Shown one piece after another: positions 1-11,911 of a DNA stretch of 64,000 bases. The position numbers and the translations under genes are program-made. Location of the stretch: the NCBI GenBank assembly GCA_946807835.1, contig OX327699.1:994501-1058500 (forward strand). The letters run 5' to 3'. A model generated the notes under the pieces. It did not search any database. It was not told where the DNA came from and saw only the letters and a program-made list of their open reading frames with translations. The DNA is from Ailanthus altissimus (Eukaryota > Streptophyta > Magnoliopsida > Sapindales > Simaroubaceae). The stretch's first letter is position 1; each line of letters opens with the position of its first letter.

Positions 1-504
1 TTATATTCCTAACAATCCATATAATTTCTACAATTTTATTTTAAAAAAAATACCTTTTCAATATTAGTTTTCATTTATAAGAACTTTTTTTTATTTTAGT
101 TTGATGGTTGTTATTTGGCGACCTCAAGGATAAGTTTAAATATTTTAACCTTCTCATATAGTTTAAGTGCTGAGTATGTTTTCTTTATTATAAGTATTTC
201 TCTCAGAATAGACTTTTGAACTTCATCTAGATAGGTAGTTAATTTATGTTATGTTATGAGGTATACTACATGAAAGTTAGCATTCTAATTGATAGTGCTA
301 AAATCCATGAGTTACTTATTGAGTTTTATTCATATAACATTAATATTAGAACATTTTCAAGGCCTTGAGTCTCTAATCTCTTTGAAAATGACCTATCACT
401 TCTGTTGGCTAAAAGAGATTTTTAAGGGATAAATCCTAACTCAACATCTATCATAATTCTTTCTAGTTATTTCTTCATCAAAGTGCTAGGTAGTAAGGTT
501 TTGA
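1..504. other. AT-rich flank, no gene seen
   Basis: No open frame with recognisable similarity and no clear repeat structure. It is the left flank of the gypsy element starting near 505. Confidence 0.5.
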
Positions 505-895
505 TGTAGACAATATTGCAGTAAGATTTTTAATAAGTGAGATCATATAACTTAACTAGGATTTTTGTTTTATTTTTTCTTATTTGAGTTGGGTTCTTAT
601 TTAGGGTTTTATTTTGATTTAAATTTTATTTAGGAATAAGTTTTCTTATTTAATTAACATTAGGCTTTGAGTATTATAAATAAGTATCTTTTATAGCTTA
701 TGAAGGCAGATTGGTTATTTGATAAATTGAGATTTCTTTATTTGCGCTATCTTTCGGTATTCTTTTGAATCAATGAGTTTTAGCTACCCAAATTTGCAAG
801 TGTTTTTAGAATCAACATGAGTTTAATTTAATTCTTTATCCTAGACATTCTTACACTAAACAAAATATTGAAATATTTCTTCATTTACCCTTCCA
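505..895 (+). repeat. 5' LTR of decayed gypsy element
   Basis: It begins TGTAGA and ends CCA, and aligns along its length with 3976-4363. Shared blocks include 'aacttaactaggattttt' and 'tataaataagtatctttt', the latter containing a TATA-like stretch typical of an LTR promoter. Confidence 0.75.
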
Positions 896-906
896 CTAAG
901 TTAATT

Positions 907-919
907 TGGTATTAGAGCA
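907..919 (+). other. Primer-binding site (Met-tRNA type)
   Basis: The sequence tggtattagagca lies 11 bases after the LTR. It differs by one base from the usual plant LTR-element primer site complementary to initiator Met-tRNA. Confidence 0.7.
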
Positions 920-2130
920 GTTGTATCTATCTTTGTGCTAGATACATTTTCTAGGTCAAGAAACACTACCTCTGCACAAAAAAATCCCCACCATCTATTT
1001 AAAAAAATTTAAAATAAAACCTTAACCTTAACCTTTTTTCCTTTTTCTTTTTCCATTCCTAAAAAGAGAAAACCGAAAACACAGGTAAAAGAAAGGGAAT
1101 TTTCGCGAAACCATCAAATTCGCCACTAGCATCGCCTCTATCGCTATTATTCCAGCCCATTCTATTGCCAATAAAATCATTAATGAACTTAGAAACTTTC
1201 AGCCATTCAAGCCCGACCATCACTATCATGATCCATCAATGCAAAACCCAGAAACTACTTGAACCTGTTGCCACTCCAATCGTATTTTGCTATTGATCTA
1301 CCTCCATTCAAGTCAAAAAATTTTGACCATTAAACCTTAGCCATTGCCGCCTTAAATCGCTGCTAGAGACCACCCAAATCAATGCCAAGCTATTACAAAA
1401 AAACCCCTGAACTCCACAACCTCAATCTACCTTAGTTGTCGCGTGTCCAATCACATCACTACTACAAATCAACTCCTTATCATCAGCTCTCTTAAACACG
1501 ACCCTCGTTGCACCGTCAACGGCCAATATTCATCGACAACATTAATCCTTAACCAAGGTTAATTATTATTTTACCCTTGAGTTAGTTTTGATTTTTTTAA
1601 AAAAAATAAAAGAGTAAAAAAAAAATCATTAGAAAAAAAATATATATTTGGATTTATCTATAGCTCGCTAGCACTACTTCCATCGCCTTTGACGGAAAGA
1701 GGAAATCCATCTACGGAAGAATCCTTCGGATTATCGATTCATTTCAGATTTCTTATAGTGAAGGGGAGAAGACTAATTTTTCATTTTTTTTTCTGTGTTT
1801 TGCTTAGCAATTGGCTTTAAAAAATTGATAACTTTACTGTCTCTCGCCTCATTCGAAAACTATTATCATGTCCTCTTAATTCTCTTTAGATTAGAGGATC
1901 ACCTTTGACCTGCTCGATATGCTATTGACTTTTTTTAATGCCTATTGCCTTGCAGGAAGTTGCCTAGGAAGAAAGCTCCATCAGACCGCTTGCCTCTATA
2001 ATGAAGCTTTCGGCCATTGCTTCGCTGGAATTGAGATCTTATTCAAAGAGAAAGATATCAAATATCTAGAGATTTTTGTGTATATTATATGCTTAAAAAC
2101 AAACTCAATAAGAAAAATAATTTGAACAAA
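920..2130 (+). other. Untranslated leader of the decayed gypsy element
   Basis: About 1.2 kb between the primer-binding site and the first gag-like sequence. It is somewhat richer in C than its surroundings and has no significant open frame. Confidence 0.45.
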
Positions 2131-2132
2131 AA

Positions 2133-2995
2133 AATTATGACAATGAAGAGCTTCGTGATATAATTTACAAATTAGTAGTGCAAAGAACAATGTTAACTCA
2201 AAGAATGGATACACTCGACAACAGTTCAGGTGAATCAAGCCTAACAAGCCGTACCAAAAGAGAAGATGAAGTTCGTGCTAACTTTATTAATCTTGTAGCT
2301 CTTCTTTCTCAACATCCGCCAACTCCTCGTCGCCTAAGATCTGTGCCTCTTCAAGATCACCAATGAAAATAGAGATTAACATACTTGAATTTCAAAGAAG
2401 CAATCAAGTCAAATAATTCTTAGATTTAATTACTGCCATTGAAGAAGTTTTTGAGCACAAAGAAGTACCTATAAATAAACAAGTTTCTTTGGTTGCTACT
2501 TGTTTTCATGGTAAAGCCGCTGTTTGGTGGCAATAATTAAAATTGACATGAGAAAGGTAAGGAAGAAGAAAATCATTTCATCAGAAAAATTAAAGAAACA
2601 CATGCATGTTGAATTCTTACTACATAATTATTCTAAATTGTTGTATTAGTAGTTATAAAATTTGCGCCAAGGTAATAAATACATTGATGCATTGCATTTT
2701 ATTGGTTAGTAGCACATAATGACTTGTCAAAAATGGATAAACAATTGGTTTCTCAATACATACGAGGACTTGCCAACAATTTCAAAATACATTGAATCTC
2801 TCGGATCCTTACTTAGTTTCACAAGCACAGTACCAAGCACTACAACTGAAAAAGCAATTTAATAGCTACTCAAAAGATTTTATTTCAGGAAGGGGAACAT
2901 TTGCCGACTAAACTAATAAACCCCAAGGATTTACTTCAAAAGTTTGTTGTTTTAGTTGTAGAGTAGTTGAACATCAAATGTCTGATTATAAAAGG
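2133..2995 (+). pseudogene. gag remnant (gypsy)
   Basis: A short open stretch (2178-2366) gives a polar coiled-coil-like peptide. From 2364 a new ATG frame carries gypsy capsid features: an acidic 'F.DLITAIEEVFE' helix and a 'KAAVWWQ' motif near 2510-2535, both hallmarks of the retrotransposon gag domain. A degraded zinc knuckle (C-x2-C-x4-H with the last Cys lost) follows near 2947-2990. Several stops and frameshifts make it non-functional. Confidence 0.65.
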
Positions 2996-3179
2996 ACTAA
3001 ATATGGTAAAAATCTGGTCATAAAAACTAAAGGCGATTATAATAAAGAATATTTTTATAATGACATTGCTGACGATGAAAGTGTAGAATATAAAATAGAC
3101 TTGACACTAGATAAATGTTCCTTACTAAGCCTTTGGATGACCCTCTTAAGGAACAAAATGCTAATAATTAGTTGAAACA

Positions 3180-3640
3180 TAATATTTTTTATTCTAGTTA
3201 CAATATTGAAGGTAAAGTATATCATTTTGTCATTGACTCTGGTTGTTGTAAGAATATAATATCTTAAGAGACTATTACTAAATTAAAATTGAATACGGAG
3301 TCTAATTTAGAACCATATCAATTGTTATGGCTGAAGCATAAAAATGAAATAATTGTTTCAAAACGTCACTTATTTATTTATTTTTCTATTGGTTCTAAGT
3401 ATAAAGATGAAATTTAGTGTGATTTGGTTCTTATAAATGCTTGTCATCTTTTACTAGGATGACCTTGACTGTATGATAAGGATGTAACTTTTAATGGAAG
3501 ACAAATTGCTTACAGTTCCATGTTTGACAATAAGAGGATTTTTCTTGTGCCTAGCAAAGTATTTCCTCGCAAATCAACCATTCAACCAAAATTTATTCAA
3601 TATAAAGACAACTACAAAAATTAATGAAGATATACAACAA
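3180..3640 (+). pseudogene. Aspartic protease remnant (gypsy)
   Basis: The translation around 3225-3250 reads 'HFVIDSGCCKNIIS', the retropepsin active-site motif (D-S-G) with the Cys-rich variant common in plant gypsy elements. It is followed by beta-strand-like sequence reaching 'LVLINACHLLLG' near 3425-3465. An in-frame TAA follows the active-site helix and further stops occur downstream. Confidence 0.65.
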
Positions 3641-3784
3641 GACAAGAGTCTCTTCACTCTATCTTGAAAATAAAAGTGAAGAACAAGATAACAATGTTAA
3701 AGTTGTATAAGTTAAAATTTAAAGACTTTGTTTAAGCATATTTATTAAAAAATTAATTTCTTCGTAAGAACAATGACAACTTGT

Positions 3785-3975
3785 CAAGCAAAGAGATCGA
3801 ACTGTTCAAGATTATTGAGAAACTTAATTCTAAAGTATATTGTTTGAAGCTTCCAAGCCATGTCCATACTTCTGATTAACATCAAACATCTTAAACCTTT
3901 TGAAGAACACCATTTACATAAAGACATTATTGGTCTAAAGTCGAGAATGAATTTTCTCCAAGATGGGGAGAAGGA
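3785..3975 (+). pseudogene. C-terminal end of gypsy polyprotein plus polypurine tract
   Basis: The translation resembles the post-integrase tail of plant gypsy polyproteins: 'KIIEKLNSKVYCLKLPSHVHTS', then after a frame break 'IKHLKPFEEHHLH', ending 'LQDGEKDVDS'. The final part coincides with a purine-rich tract (about 3961-3975) directly before the right LTR. Confidence 0.55.
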
Positions 3976-4363
3976 TGTAGATAGTATGCATTAGGATTCT
4001 TACATAAGTGGGATTGTGTAACTTAACTAGGATTTTTATTTTATTTTATTTTATTTGAGTTAGATTCTTATTTAAGATTTTAATTGGATTTGGATTTTAT
4101 TTAAGAATAGATTTTCTTATTTAACTAACATTAAAATTTAAGTACTATAAATAAGTATCTTTTGTTGTGAGACAGATTAGTTATTTGATAAATTGAGTTT
4201 TTTTTTATTTACATTATCTCTTAGTATTCATTTGAATCAACGAATTTTAATGATCTAAATTCACAGATATACTCATAATCAACGTGGATTTGTTTTAATT
4301 CTTTATTCTGGATATTTTTAAACTAAATAAAATATTGAATATATCCTTTCGTCTGCTCTTCTG
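3976..4363 (+). repeat. 3' LTR of decayed gypsy element
   Basis: It starts TGTAGA right after the purine tract and aligns with 505-895. The terminal CA appears mutated, so the right edge is uncertain by about ten bases. Confidence 0.7.
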
Positions 4364-5520
4364 TTGCGCCAGGTATAGATTCTTTGTCTTTTTATACGGT
4401 TAATCTTCTAATATCTTTTGGTCAAATATTCTTGAAGTTATTTGCTTTAAGGACCAAAAAAATCAAACTGATTAAACTAGTTAATTTTTGGGCAATTTAG
4501 TTTGAGAGTCAATTCTTGTTTGGTTTTATTTATTTAAAACCAATCAACTTGGTTCAAAATTAGTTAAGTTAAGTTTAATTCAATTCAAAATAAAACAAAA
4601 TATACTTAAAATAATCTAAAAATTAAAAAAATAAAAAATCAAACCAAACTTATCTGAGCCAGCTTAGTTCGGATTGATTTCTGGTGCTTAAGTACTGATC
4701 GGCTCCATTTTTATTAAATTGATCAGTTTCATTTTTATAGAACCGAGACCATACTAAAACCAAATTTGTCACACCCTTTACTTATAAATGCAAATCTTGA
4801 CCGAGCTATTTACCTAACATTTTTCCTCACATATGTGTCATGTCACCCACAAAATATTAGATATTTTCTTTGATATGGCCCACACGATATTATCAAATAT
4901 CTTCATTTGAATTATTTTAATAATTGCTAAAATTAGAGAAATAGATAGTTTCTAGAAGCTGCAACTGCATACCTTAATTTGAATGTGTATATAAAGTAAC
5001 CTATCACAAATCGGCCCTCTCTCAACCTTGTTTTTTGCATGTGTTCTCTACATCACTTAATGCTCATAAAAACTCAATGGGTCAAGACAGAGAAAATAAT
5101 TTCTTCATCTGAGTGCTTCTACAAGTCTAATCTTATAAATAAAATAAATAAATAAAACAAAACAAAACAATGGACCAAGAGGTATGCTCTCTATTCTATT
5201 AATTATATTATGAGAATCATAAAGTTCTATGATTTGAGAATTTAAGGTTTTATGTTTGAATGTTCTGTATAAAAATTAATAATCTTCACAGTATTAGAGC
5301 TTAGATTTTATGTCTTGTGATTTTCTAATTAAGTGAATTGTCTCTTTCTCTTAATTGTCGAACCCTAAATTATTTGACAAGAAACATTTAGATTTCATTG
5401 CAATTGTTTTAAATTTTGGGTATTTGAATTTGAAATTTTATAGTATAAAATTAGGAGGTACTGATTAGCATTGTTACAATAGCGCTTCTTATAGGAATGA
5501 TTTATGTACCGTACTATTAT
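4364..5520. other. AT-rich spacer, no gene seen
   Basis: Contains low-complexity stretches and scattered 'accgaacc/ggttcaa'-type motifs around 4480-4760 resembling old TIR-element debris. A lone 'agtattagagctt' near 5293 looks like a primer-binding site, but I could not find paired LTRs around it. Confidence 0.4.
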
Positions 5521-5536
5521 ATATATATATACATAA

Positions 5537-5568
<32 letters not shown>

Positions 5569-5569
5569 G
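5517..5569. repeat. AT microsatellite
   Basis: Alternating TA dinucleotides with a few interruptions ('cataaat', 'cat'). The short open frames here are produced by the repeat. Confidence 0.9.
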
Positions 5570-5589
5570 AATGATTGAAAGTTAGAATG

Positions 5590-5905
5590 CATGATTTATT
5601 AGTTTATCATTCAATCCAAAAATTTAAACTAATAAGCGAAAGTTTAATATTTACATTAAAGATAAGTTTTTAATAATCTTCCTTACATGAAACATAAATT
5701 CAAGTAGGTCTGAACTAGATAAATTTCTCATAGACAGAAAGCCAAGAAGCTAAGAAACGAAGAAATTAACTGAAAATAAAAACACGGGGCTCGAACTTAA
5801 GACCTTAACTCTAATATCATATTAAGTTATCACTTAATCCAAAACTTTAGTTGATAGATGAATACCCAATATTAATATTAAAGAAAAGTATTTAACAAAT
5901 TAATT
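5590..5905 (-). repeat. Possible miniature LTR-element remnant
   Basis: Two diverged segments of about 80-90 bp (5598-5690 and 5825-5905) share the pattern 'cattcaatccaaaa..tttaatattta..taaaga..agttttt'. Between them, next to the right copy, 'aactctaatatcat' is the reverse complement of a Met-tRNA primer-binding site. This is the layout expected of a TRIM/SMART element on the minus strand, but divergence is high and termini are not defined. Confidence 0.3.
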
Positions 5906-6952
5906 CTTATGTTTATATGCATTCTTGTTTGTGTATATGTATTTATACGTGATGAATTATAGAAAATTACAAATTGGGTACATGTTATTCTATATATTTA
6001 TGTGCTGATTACAAATTGGGTCCATGTCCATTCCTTCTCTTATTGTTTGCCAAATGTGCAACTAGATATATTATGCGTATATATGGATTTCTCTTATTAT
6101 GCATTTGGCGAATTGTATGTATATATGAACATATTTCAAAATCTGAATATGTTAAGAAATTACTATTACGAAAATCGTACGAGGCATTTTTTTAATAAAC
6201 AGATTCATGTTTTATTTGAAAAATACCTATTATAAAAACTATATTACTTCTATTTTGATAAAAATATATATATATTGGCAATTATTGTTCAAATATATAT
6301 TTAGAATAATTTTCTTATGTATGGTTTATTAGTCACCAAAGTGACCAAACCTTAAGATGAAATGAAATTTAAATTGTGAAATTTATAGTCAATTATCCAT
6401 GATTATATGATGCTTTTAAATGAAATGACAAGATTTATGTGTTTTATTATCTTTGTGTACATTAACTTCATTGACCATAAAATATCTAAAGATCGCCCAA
6501 AGGTTGATCAATTAATTTTACGACTTGTGAACATAAGTGTGGTTAATTAATATATTTACTATGTATGTTTAGAATATCAATTATACTTATTATAGTGAAT
6601 GTGTCATTTAAAGGAGGACTTCGATACATATATATTTATGTGATTTACATGTCTAATTTATAGTATGTATTTAAGTTTTCAACTCAAAACATTAATGCAT
6701 TAGCATCTTATGGATTTTATAATATTTATATCTATTTCGCTACACATGCAAGCTTCATTTAATCTAATCTTCAATGAGCTTAATTTCTCTTATTAGTATA
6801 AATAGATCTAGTTTCACCTAGGTGTTCCAAATTTTGATTTAGCACTCAAATAAAGAATCTTATTGCTATTATTGGCAATAGTAATAATGAAGAAAATTCT
6901 TTACATAAATCTTGGAAAAGATCAAACACACTAACCTAATGTTCATGCAAAT
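5906..6952. other. AT-rich spacer, no gene seen
   Basis: Short open frames at 5974-6235 overlap in two frames and resemble nothing I recognise. No repeat or RNA gene was detected. Confidence 0.45.
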
Positions 6953-7145
6953 TGTTAGAAATTAGTGATTCAACAATTTTGTATGAATAAAAACTATAAA
7001 GAATATTAAGAGGAGAGTAATTATAAAATTAATTACGTATTGGGTGTACAAGTGAGGAGCAAAACAAAAAATCAAAAAAATGGACACTGTTCACGGTGAG
7101 CACTATTTGCTCGCGGAGAGTACTGTTCATGACGATCACTGTTCA

Positions 7146-9987
7146 TGTCACGCCCTAGACCCAAAAGATCTGACACACGACATCACTTACATTCATTCAA
7201 AAATGTGCACTCATAAATAATATTACACAAAATTTGAACTTTAATTCAACATAGGAATCCTTAGTAAGTTGCTAGTAAGTTCAACACTAAAAATCAACTC
7301 ATAATCTAACATATACACATAATCTTCTATTGAACATATTTGAACATTCATTTCAATTTCTTTCAGAATTATAGTAATTAAATTATGACTGAAACAATTA
7401 TTAAACCGGAGATACGTAGAGTTTTCTCAGAGATTAACACTCTACTACGTCACCAGTAGCAACTTTGTTACCGGGAGCCCAGAATATATTCATTGCAAAT
7501 TCTTACTTAAAATCATCCAATAACCACACTTATGAAACTTAAACCAAATCCAATCCACACACAATAAAATAATATATAAGTATTTATTCAATAGGGACAA
7601 ATCAAATATCATATCCCACGTGTCCCCAAATGAAACACTCAGCAACCTAACAACTTAGGGAACCTAAGAAACAGCAGAAACCTTGCCAAATTCGCTAAGC
7701 ACACATGTACCTTATTTACCTGAAATCACCATAAATTATAATGAGTATAAAACTCAGTAAGCATACTAGTTTTTCATATATCAAATACAAATACATATAT
7801 GTACACAATGTATATGTATGATATGCTGTAATCAATCAAAATCATAATCTTGTCAAATCACATATTATGTAAGCGCTTACAAATTCTTTCAAAACATATT
7901 ACAAGAATACCATCACTCAACTACTACTTAGCAGGACTTACACATCACATATCACATAATGAGTTAAATGTCACTCATAGGTGACATATCGTATGAGAGA
8001 AATAGTACAAGTGAGGTTTAAATTACACATATATAATGCTCAAGCCCGAAGGTAAGAGCCAAACCCCCACCCTGATCATCGATGAGTCCTCTCACATGTA
8101 CCAATATGCCACCACACGAATGTGATGACTCAATCTTCCTTTAGGTACCAATAGGATCTTCCCTATATACGGAACACATAACATATACCAATTCTGAAGG
8201 AAATGCCACACATAAAGGCTTCACAAATCACATAAGATGCTTACTAAGTCAACAGTAAGTTCAAGCATCCTCAAAGCACAAAATGTTTCTCATGGACATA
8301 TTACACTTCAAAGCTTTCTTTGTTAAACACATTTCATTTTGAAAGCTCACTATTAAAAACACATGTATATCATGTATGTCCATGCTCACATTCATAAATA
8401 CATATCTTCACATTTCATATCAAAATATACTTTGATATAACATAAACATATTACTAACCACATTTACAAAATCATACAAAACAATTACTACGTTTATTGT
8501 GATTTCAGTAAAAAGTCTAGTATACTTACCTCTTAGCACTTTCAGCTACAAAGCTTAAATCTCCTTAACCTATCAATGCAGATTAGTCCTTTTATAAGCC
8601 TCACAATTCACACAAAATACTTTAAATAGCTTACAAAATTATACACAATGCATTTATCACATCAAATTGGTCTAAATACTTGGTTTCTCAAAACTTGTCA
8701 TTCTGACCACTTACACTTAACAAACTTTTCTAATACATCAAATGATGTTCAATTACTCCAAAATTAGAATGTATCATTCTTGACTTATATATCCTTCCTA
8801 TATATAAATATTATAACAAAATGCCTACACAATCCATTCCATACACAACATCGAATCCAAACTACTAACCTGACAGGATCAAGATACTTATTGAACAATA
8901 TTCAATCTCCTAATTTTATAAAATCATATACTAACTCAAAAATTATAAAAATATCACAGAAATACTCTTGACATATATCCCAATCCATGATAAATATTTC
9001 ACTTCCAAAATAACTGCCAAAAGTATTTTAAAACTATTTTATTCTATAGCTTTAAAAATATGTTAATCAAATACTATAATGAGCTAATACACTTTAGAAA
9101 ATCATAACACTTCAACCACATTGATCTAAATTCTCAATTCTGAGTATATCATATTAGACATATAAACCTATCATATTCCACAAATTTGTAATTTTTGAAG
9201 ATCATTCAGTAGGACAAAATTTATTTGTCATTGTATCATACTGTTCACATAGGAAATTTCTAGAATTTTAGGGTCATTTTGGTAAATTTACTACAAATTC
9301 AATTTCTGCAATTTTGAATCGATTTAAAGTCTCAGATGATTGTAAACATGTCTAATTTCATATACTCAAAATTCAAAACCAGAATCGAATCACAACAATT
9401 TATAAAATCCGTGGATCAAGAGACTATCAAGTAAAACTTCTACAATCCATCATGATTTATCAAGCTATCTTATAGATTATCATCAATTCTTAAAATATCA
9501 TACGAAATACACATCAAATCCTAAATTATACATATTTTCAGAAACCAAAACTTAAATAAATTAACATAATTAACACCAATAAATTGAGAAATAGTTGTGA
9601 TATACCTCTTAAAATTCAAAATTCCAATTTCTTCTTCTTTTTCTTCTCCTTCTTCTCTTTCTCTCCCCACTTTTTCTCTCTTCTCTCTCTCTAAAAGAGG
9701 CAGCTTGACCAAAATGAGAGAATTAGGGTTTTAAAAGTGTATTTTTATACTAAGTGGTTAAGTTTTTGGTATTTATGAATTTGCCCCTAAAACTTTTAAA
9801 GTATTACAATTTAGTCCCTAAAATAAATCTAAAGTCTTGCAATTAAACCCAATACTAATAGTATGTCCTTAACTTATAAAAACACTACTAATAACAATAT
9901 AAAAATCAATGATCAACCACATACAAATAAAAAATATATATATATATAAATAAATATTTTTACCAGTTGTAGATACTGGTTACTATA
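7146..9987 (-). mobile_element. Solo LTR of a Ty3/gypsy element (same family as 50755-61063)
   Basis: A 2842-bp sequence colinear with both LTRs of the complete element at 50755-61063. In element orientation it begins TATAGTAACC (TG mutated to TA) and ends GGCGTGACA. It is flanked by a perfect 5-bp duplication GTTCA at 7141-7145 and 9988-9992, so it is a true solo LTR left by recombination between the two LTRs of a complete insertion. It lies inside the copia LTR. It is clearly more diverged from the two LTRs of the complete element than they are from each other. Confidence 0.93.
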
Positions 9988-9999
9988 GTTCATCAGGAT

Positions 10000-10600
10000 T
10001 AGAGTTTCTAAAGACTCTTATTCCAACTAGGTTTAGCGTTTCTAAGAATATTTTACTCACTATATAAACCTTTCTAAACATAGAAAAAGACAAGCATCTA
10101 AAGTTTCAAAATGTAACCATAAGAGAGAATAGATGAGTTAGGTAGGCACTAAGTACGTGGTGCACTAGGGTGTAACCTTTGAGGAGTGTTTTCTTTTGGC
10201 TCTTTAGTGAACAAAAGAAACACCATAGATCTTTTTGGCTTAGATGCTCGATCTATTCTTATATTCTTTGTAAAAATCTTTTATGAGGAGATACTAAAAA
10301 GTCTTAGGGAAGTCATGGTGATAAAAAACAGATACTTAGGGATCTCTATTGGAGATACTAGGGTAGTCTATGAGAGATACTTTGGGTATTATGGGATCAT
10401 TGATGATGTAAGAATATACTTAGTGATCTATATCAATAATAAGAAGCTGGATCATGGATCCTCCGTGGATGTAGGCAATTTTAGGCTGAACCATGTATAT
10501 CTTGTGTCTTGTTGATTGACTTATTTCTTTATTTTTTTTTATGTGTTGATTATATGTGTTCTTACTTATAATGTGAGTTATGGTTTTTGCTGCTCATAGA
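10000..10600 (+). repeat. Right part of the interrupted copia 5' LTR and leader
   Basis: Contains a TATA-like 'actatataaacc' near 10060 and an open stretch at 10186-10515 with no resemblance to a protein family. It resembles the U5 end of a copia LTR more than a gene, so I do not call that open frame. Confidence 0.5.
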
Positions 10601-10679
10601 GTCAAAAAGGGTATTAAGGTTGTGACTTAGTTGGTGCCATATAGGTATCAAACTAAAGAATATGACTTGATATCCGCAA

Positions 10680-11280
10680 CACAAATAATTGTCACAAACA
10701 ACATCAAGTCAACTCTTCTTAAAACTAAAAGTTCTAAGAAATTCATAAAAGTTATGGAAAAGAGCTCCTAAATAATTGATAAGTCTCTTGTTGGAACATT
10801 CATTAGTACCTTAAGCATCATGAAGTTTAATGATTCTCGTACTATGCATGAGCATGTCATTGAGATGACAAATATTACGACAAAATTAAAGTTCTTCGGA
10901 ATAAATATGTAAGAGAGTTTCTTTTTGCATTTTATCATTAAGTCCTTGCCTTCTTAATATGATCCAATTTAAATGAACTATAACACTATAAAGGACAAAT
11001 AAAATATAAATGAACTATACAATATGCTTATACAGGAAGAGACAAGGCTTAAGAATAAAGGACTCATTTCGTTCATCTAATAAATTATCAATAAGCAAGA
11101 AAGAAAGCTATAGAAAAAAATGGAAAGGCAAGAAAGTACCATCAAAGATTAGTGAGTCATTTGCCCAAATCCAAGATAAGGTTGATAGGTGTCTTTTCTG
11201 TAAGAAACCTGGCACTATTGCTAGGATTGTTTGAAACGCAAAACATAACTAAAAAAAAAGGTAAGCTTAATGCTTATGTA
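10680..11280 (+). pseudogene. gag remnant (copia)
   Basis: Translation in the frame around 10740-11040 gives copia gag: 'SLVGTFISTLSIMKFNDS', then 'TMHEHVIEMTNI', 'FGINM', 'MNYNTIKDK', 'LYNMLIQEETRLKNKG'. The zinc knuckle near 11190-11235 ('CLFCKKPGTIARIV') has lost its His and last Cys. Multiple stops and frameshifts. Confidence 0.7.
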
Positions 11281-11299
11281 TGTTTTGAATCAAATTTAA

Positions 11300-11911
11300 C
11301 TAAGGTTCTGTATAATACTTTATGGATTGATTATGGTTGTACCACTGACATTTCTATTACAATGTAGGGATTCATTATAATACAAACCATAAACCCAAAT
11401 GAAAAGTTTATTTTCATGGAGAATCGAGTCAAAACTTCAATTGAAGCCATATTATTTAATTTTAAACACTCGATATCATTTAGATTTAATTCAAACTTTT
11501 GATATTCCATCTGTTTCTCACAACTTAGTTTCTTTGTCCAAACTTAATATAGTTGGATATTCTTTTAAATTTAGAAATGAATGTTTCAGTTTATTTAAAC
11601 ATAATCTTTTCAATAGTTCTGAAATTTTTTGTGATGATTTATACACACTAAAGCTTGATAACCTTTTTGTTGAGACTCTTTTGACCTTGCATCATAAAAT
11701 TGGTACTAAACATAGCTTAGTAAGTGAATGTTCAACTTACTTGTGGCATGAACTTTTAGGTTATATATCCAAAGAAAGGTTAGAGAGATTAGTAAAGAAT
11801 GAAATCCTTCCATATTTGATTTTATTGATTTGGTATTTGTATGGATTGTGTAGAAAAATTTACAAAACATACAAAAAAAAAATGAGCCTAAAGGGGCACA
11901 CAACTACTTGA
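11300..11911 (+). pseudogene. Protease and pre-integrase remnant (copia)
   Basis: The protease site is degraded to 'WIDYGCTTDIS' near 11322-11355 (the Ser of D-S-G is Tyr). The longest open run (11399-11911, 170 aa) carries the copia block 'SVSHNLVSLSKLNIVGYSFKF' and the pre-integrase signature 'LWHELLGYISKERLERLVKN'. It has shifts relative to the protease and no start of its own. Confidence 0.75.

Larger units (their letters stand above)
505..4363 (+). mobile_element. Decayed Ty3/gypsy LTR retrotransposon with deleted RT/integrase core
   Basis: Two roughly 390-bp direct repeats (505-895 and 3976-4363) flank about 3.1 kb. A Met-tRNA-type primer-binding site follows the left repeat and a purine tract precedes the right one. 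Between them are remnants of gag, a zinc knuckle, an aspartic protease and the far C-terminal end of a gypsy polyprotein, in that order. There is no recognisable reverse transcriptase, RNase H or integrase catalytic core between about 3640 and 3780, so roughly 3 kb of pol is missing. Frames are broken by many stops and the LTRs are visibly diverged, so the copy is old. I found no convincing target duplication. Boundaries are good to a few bases on the left and about ten on the right. Confidence 0.8.

Noticed and set aside
8075..8100. Hammerhead-ribozyme-like 'cgatgagtcctctcacatg' in the gypsy LTRs (also near 51692 and 59149)
   Set aside because: It lacks the GAAA core and closing stems, and in LTR 50755-53608 the motif is changed to 'cggtgagtcc'. 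It is not a self-cleaving RNA.
10186..10515. 109-codon open frame
   Set aside because: It lies in copia LTR/leader sequence, starts in no recognisable context and matches no family.
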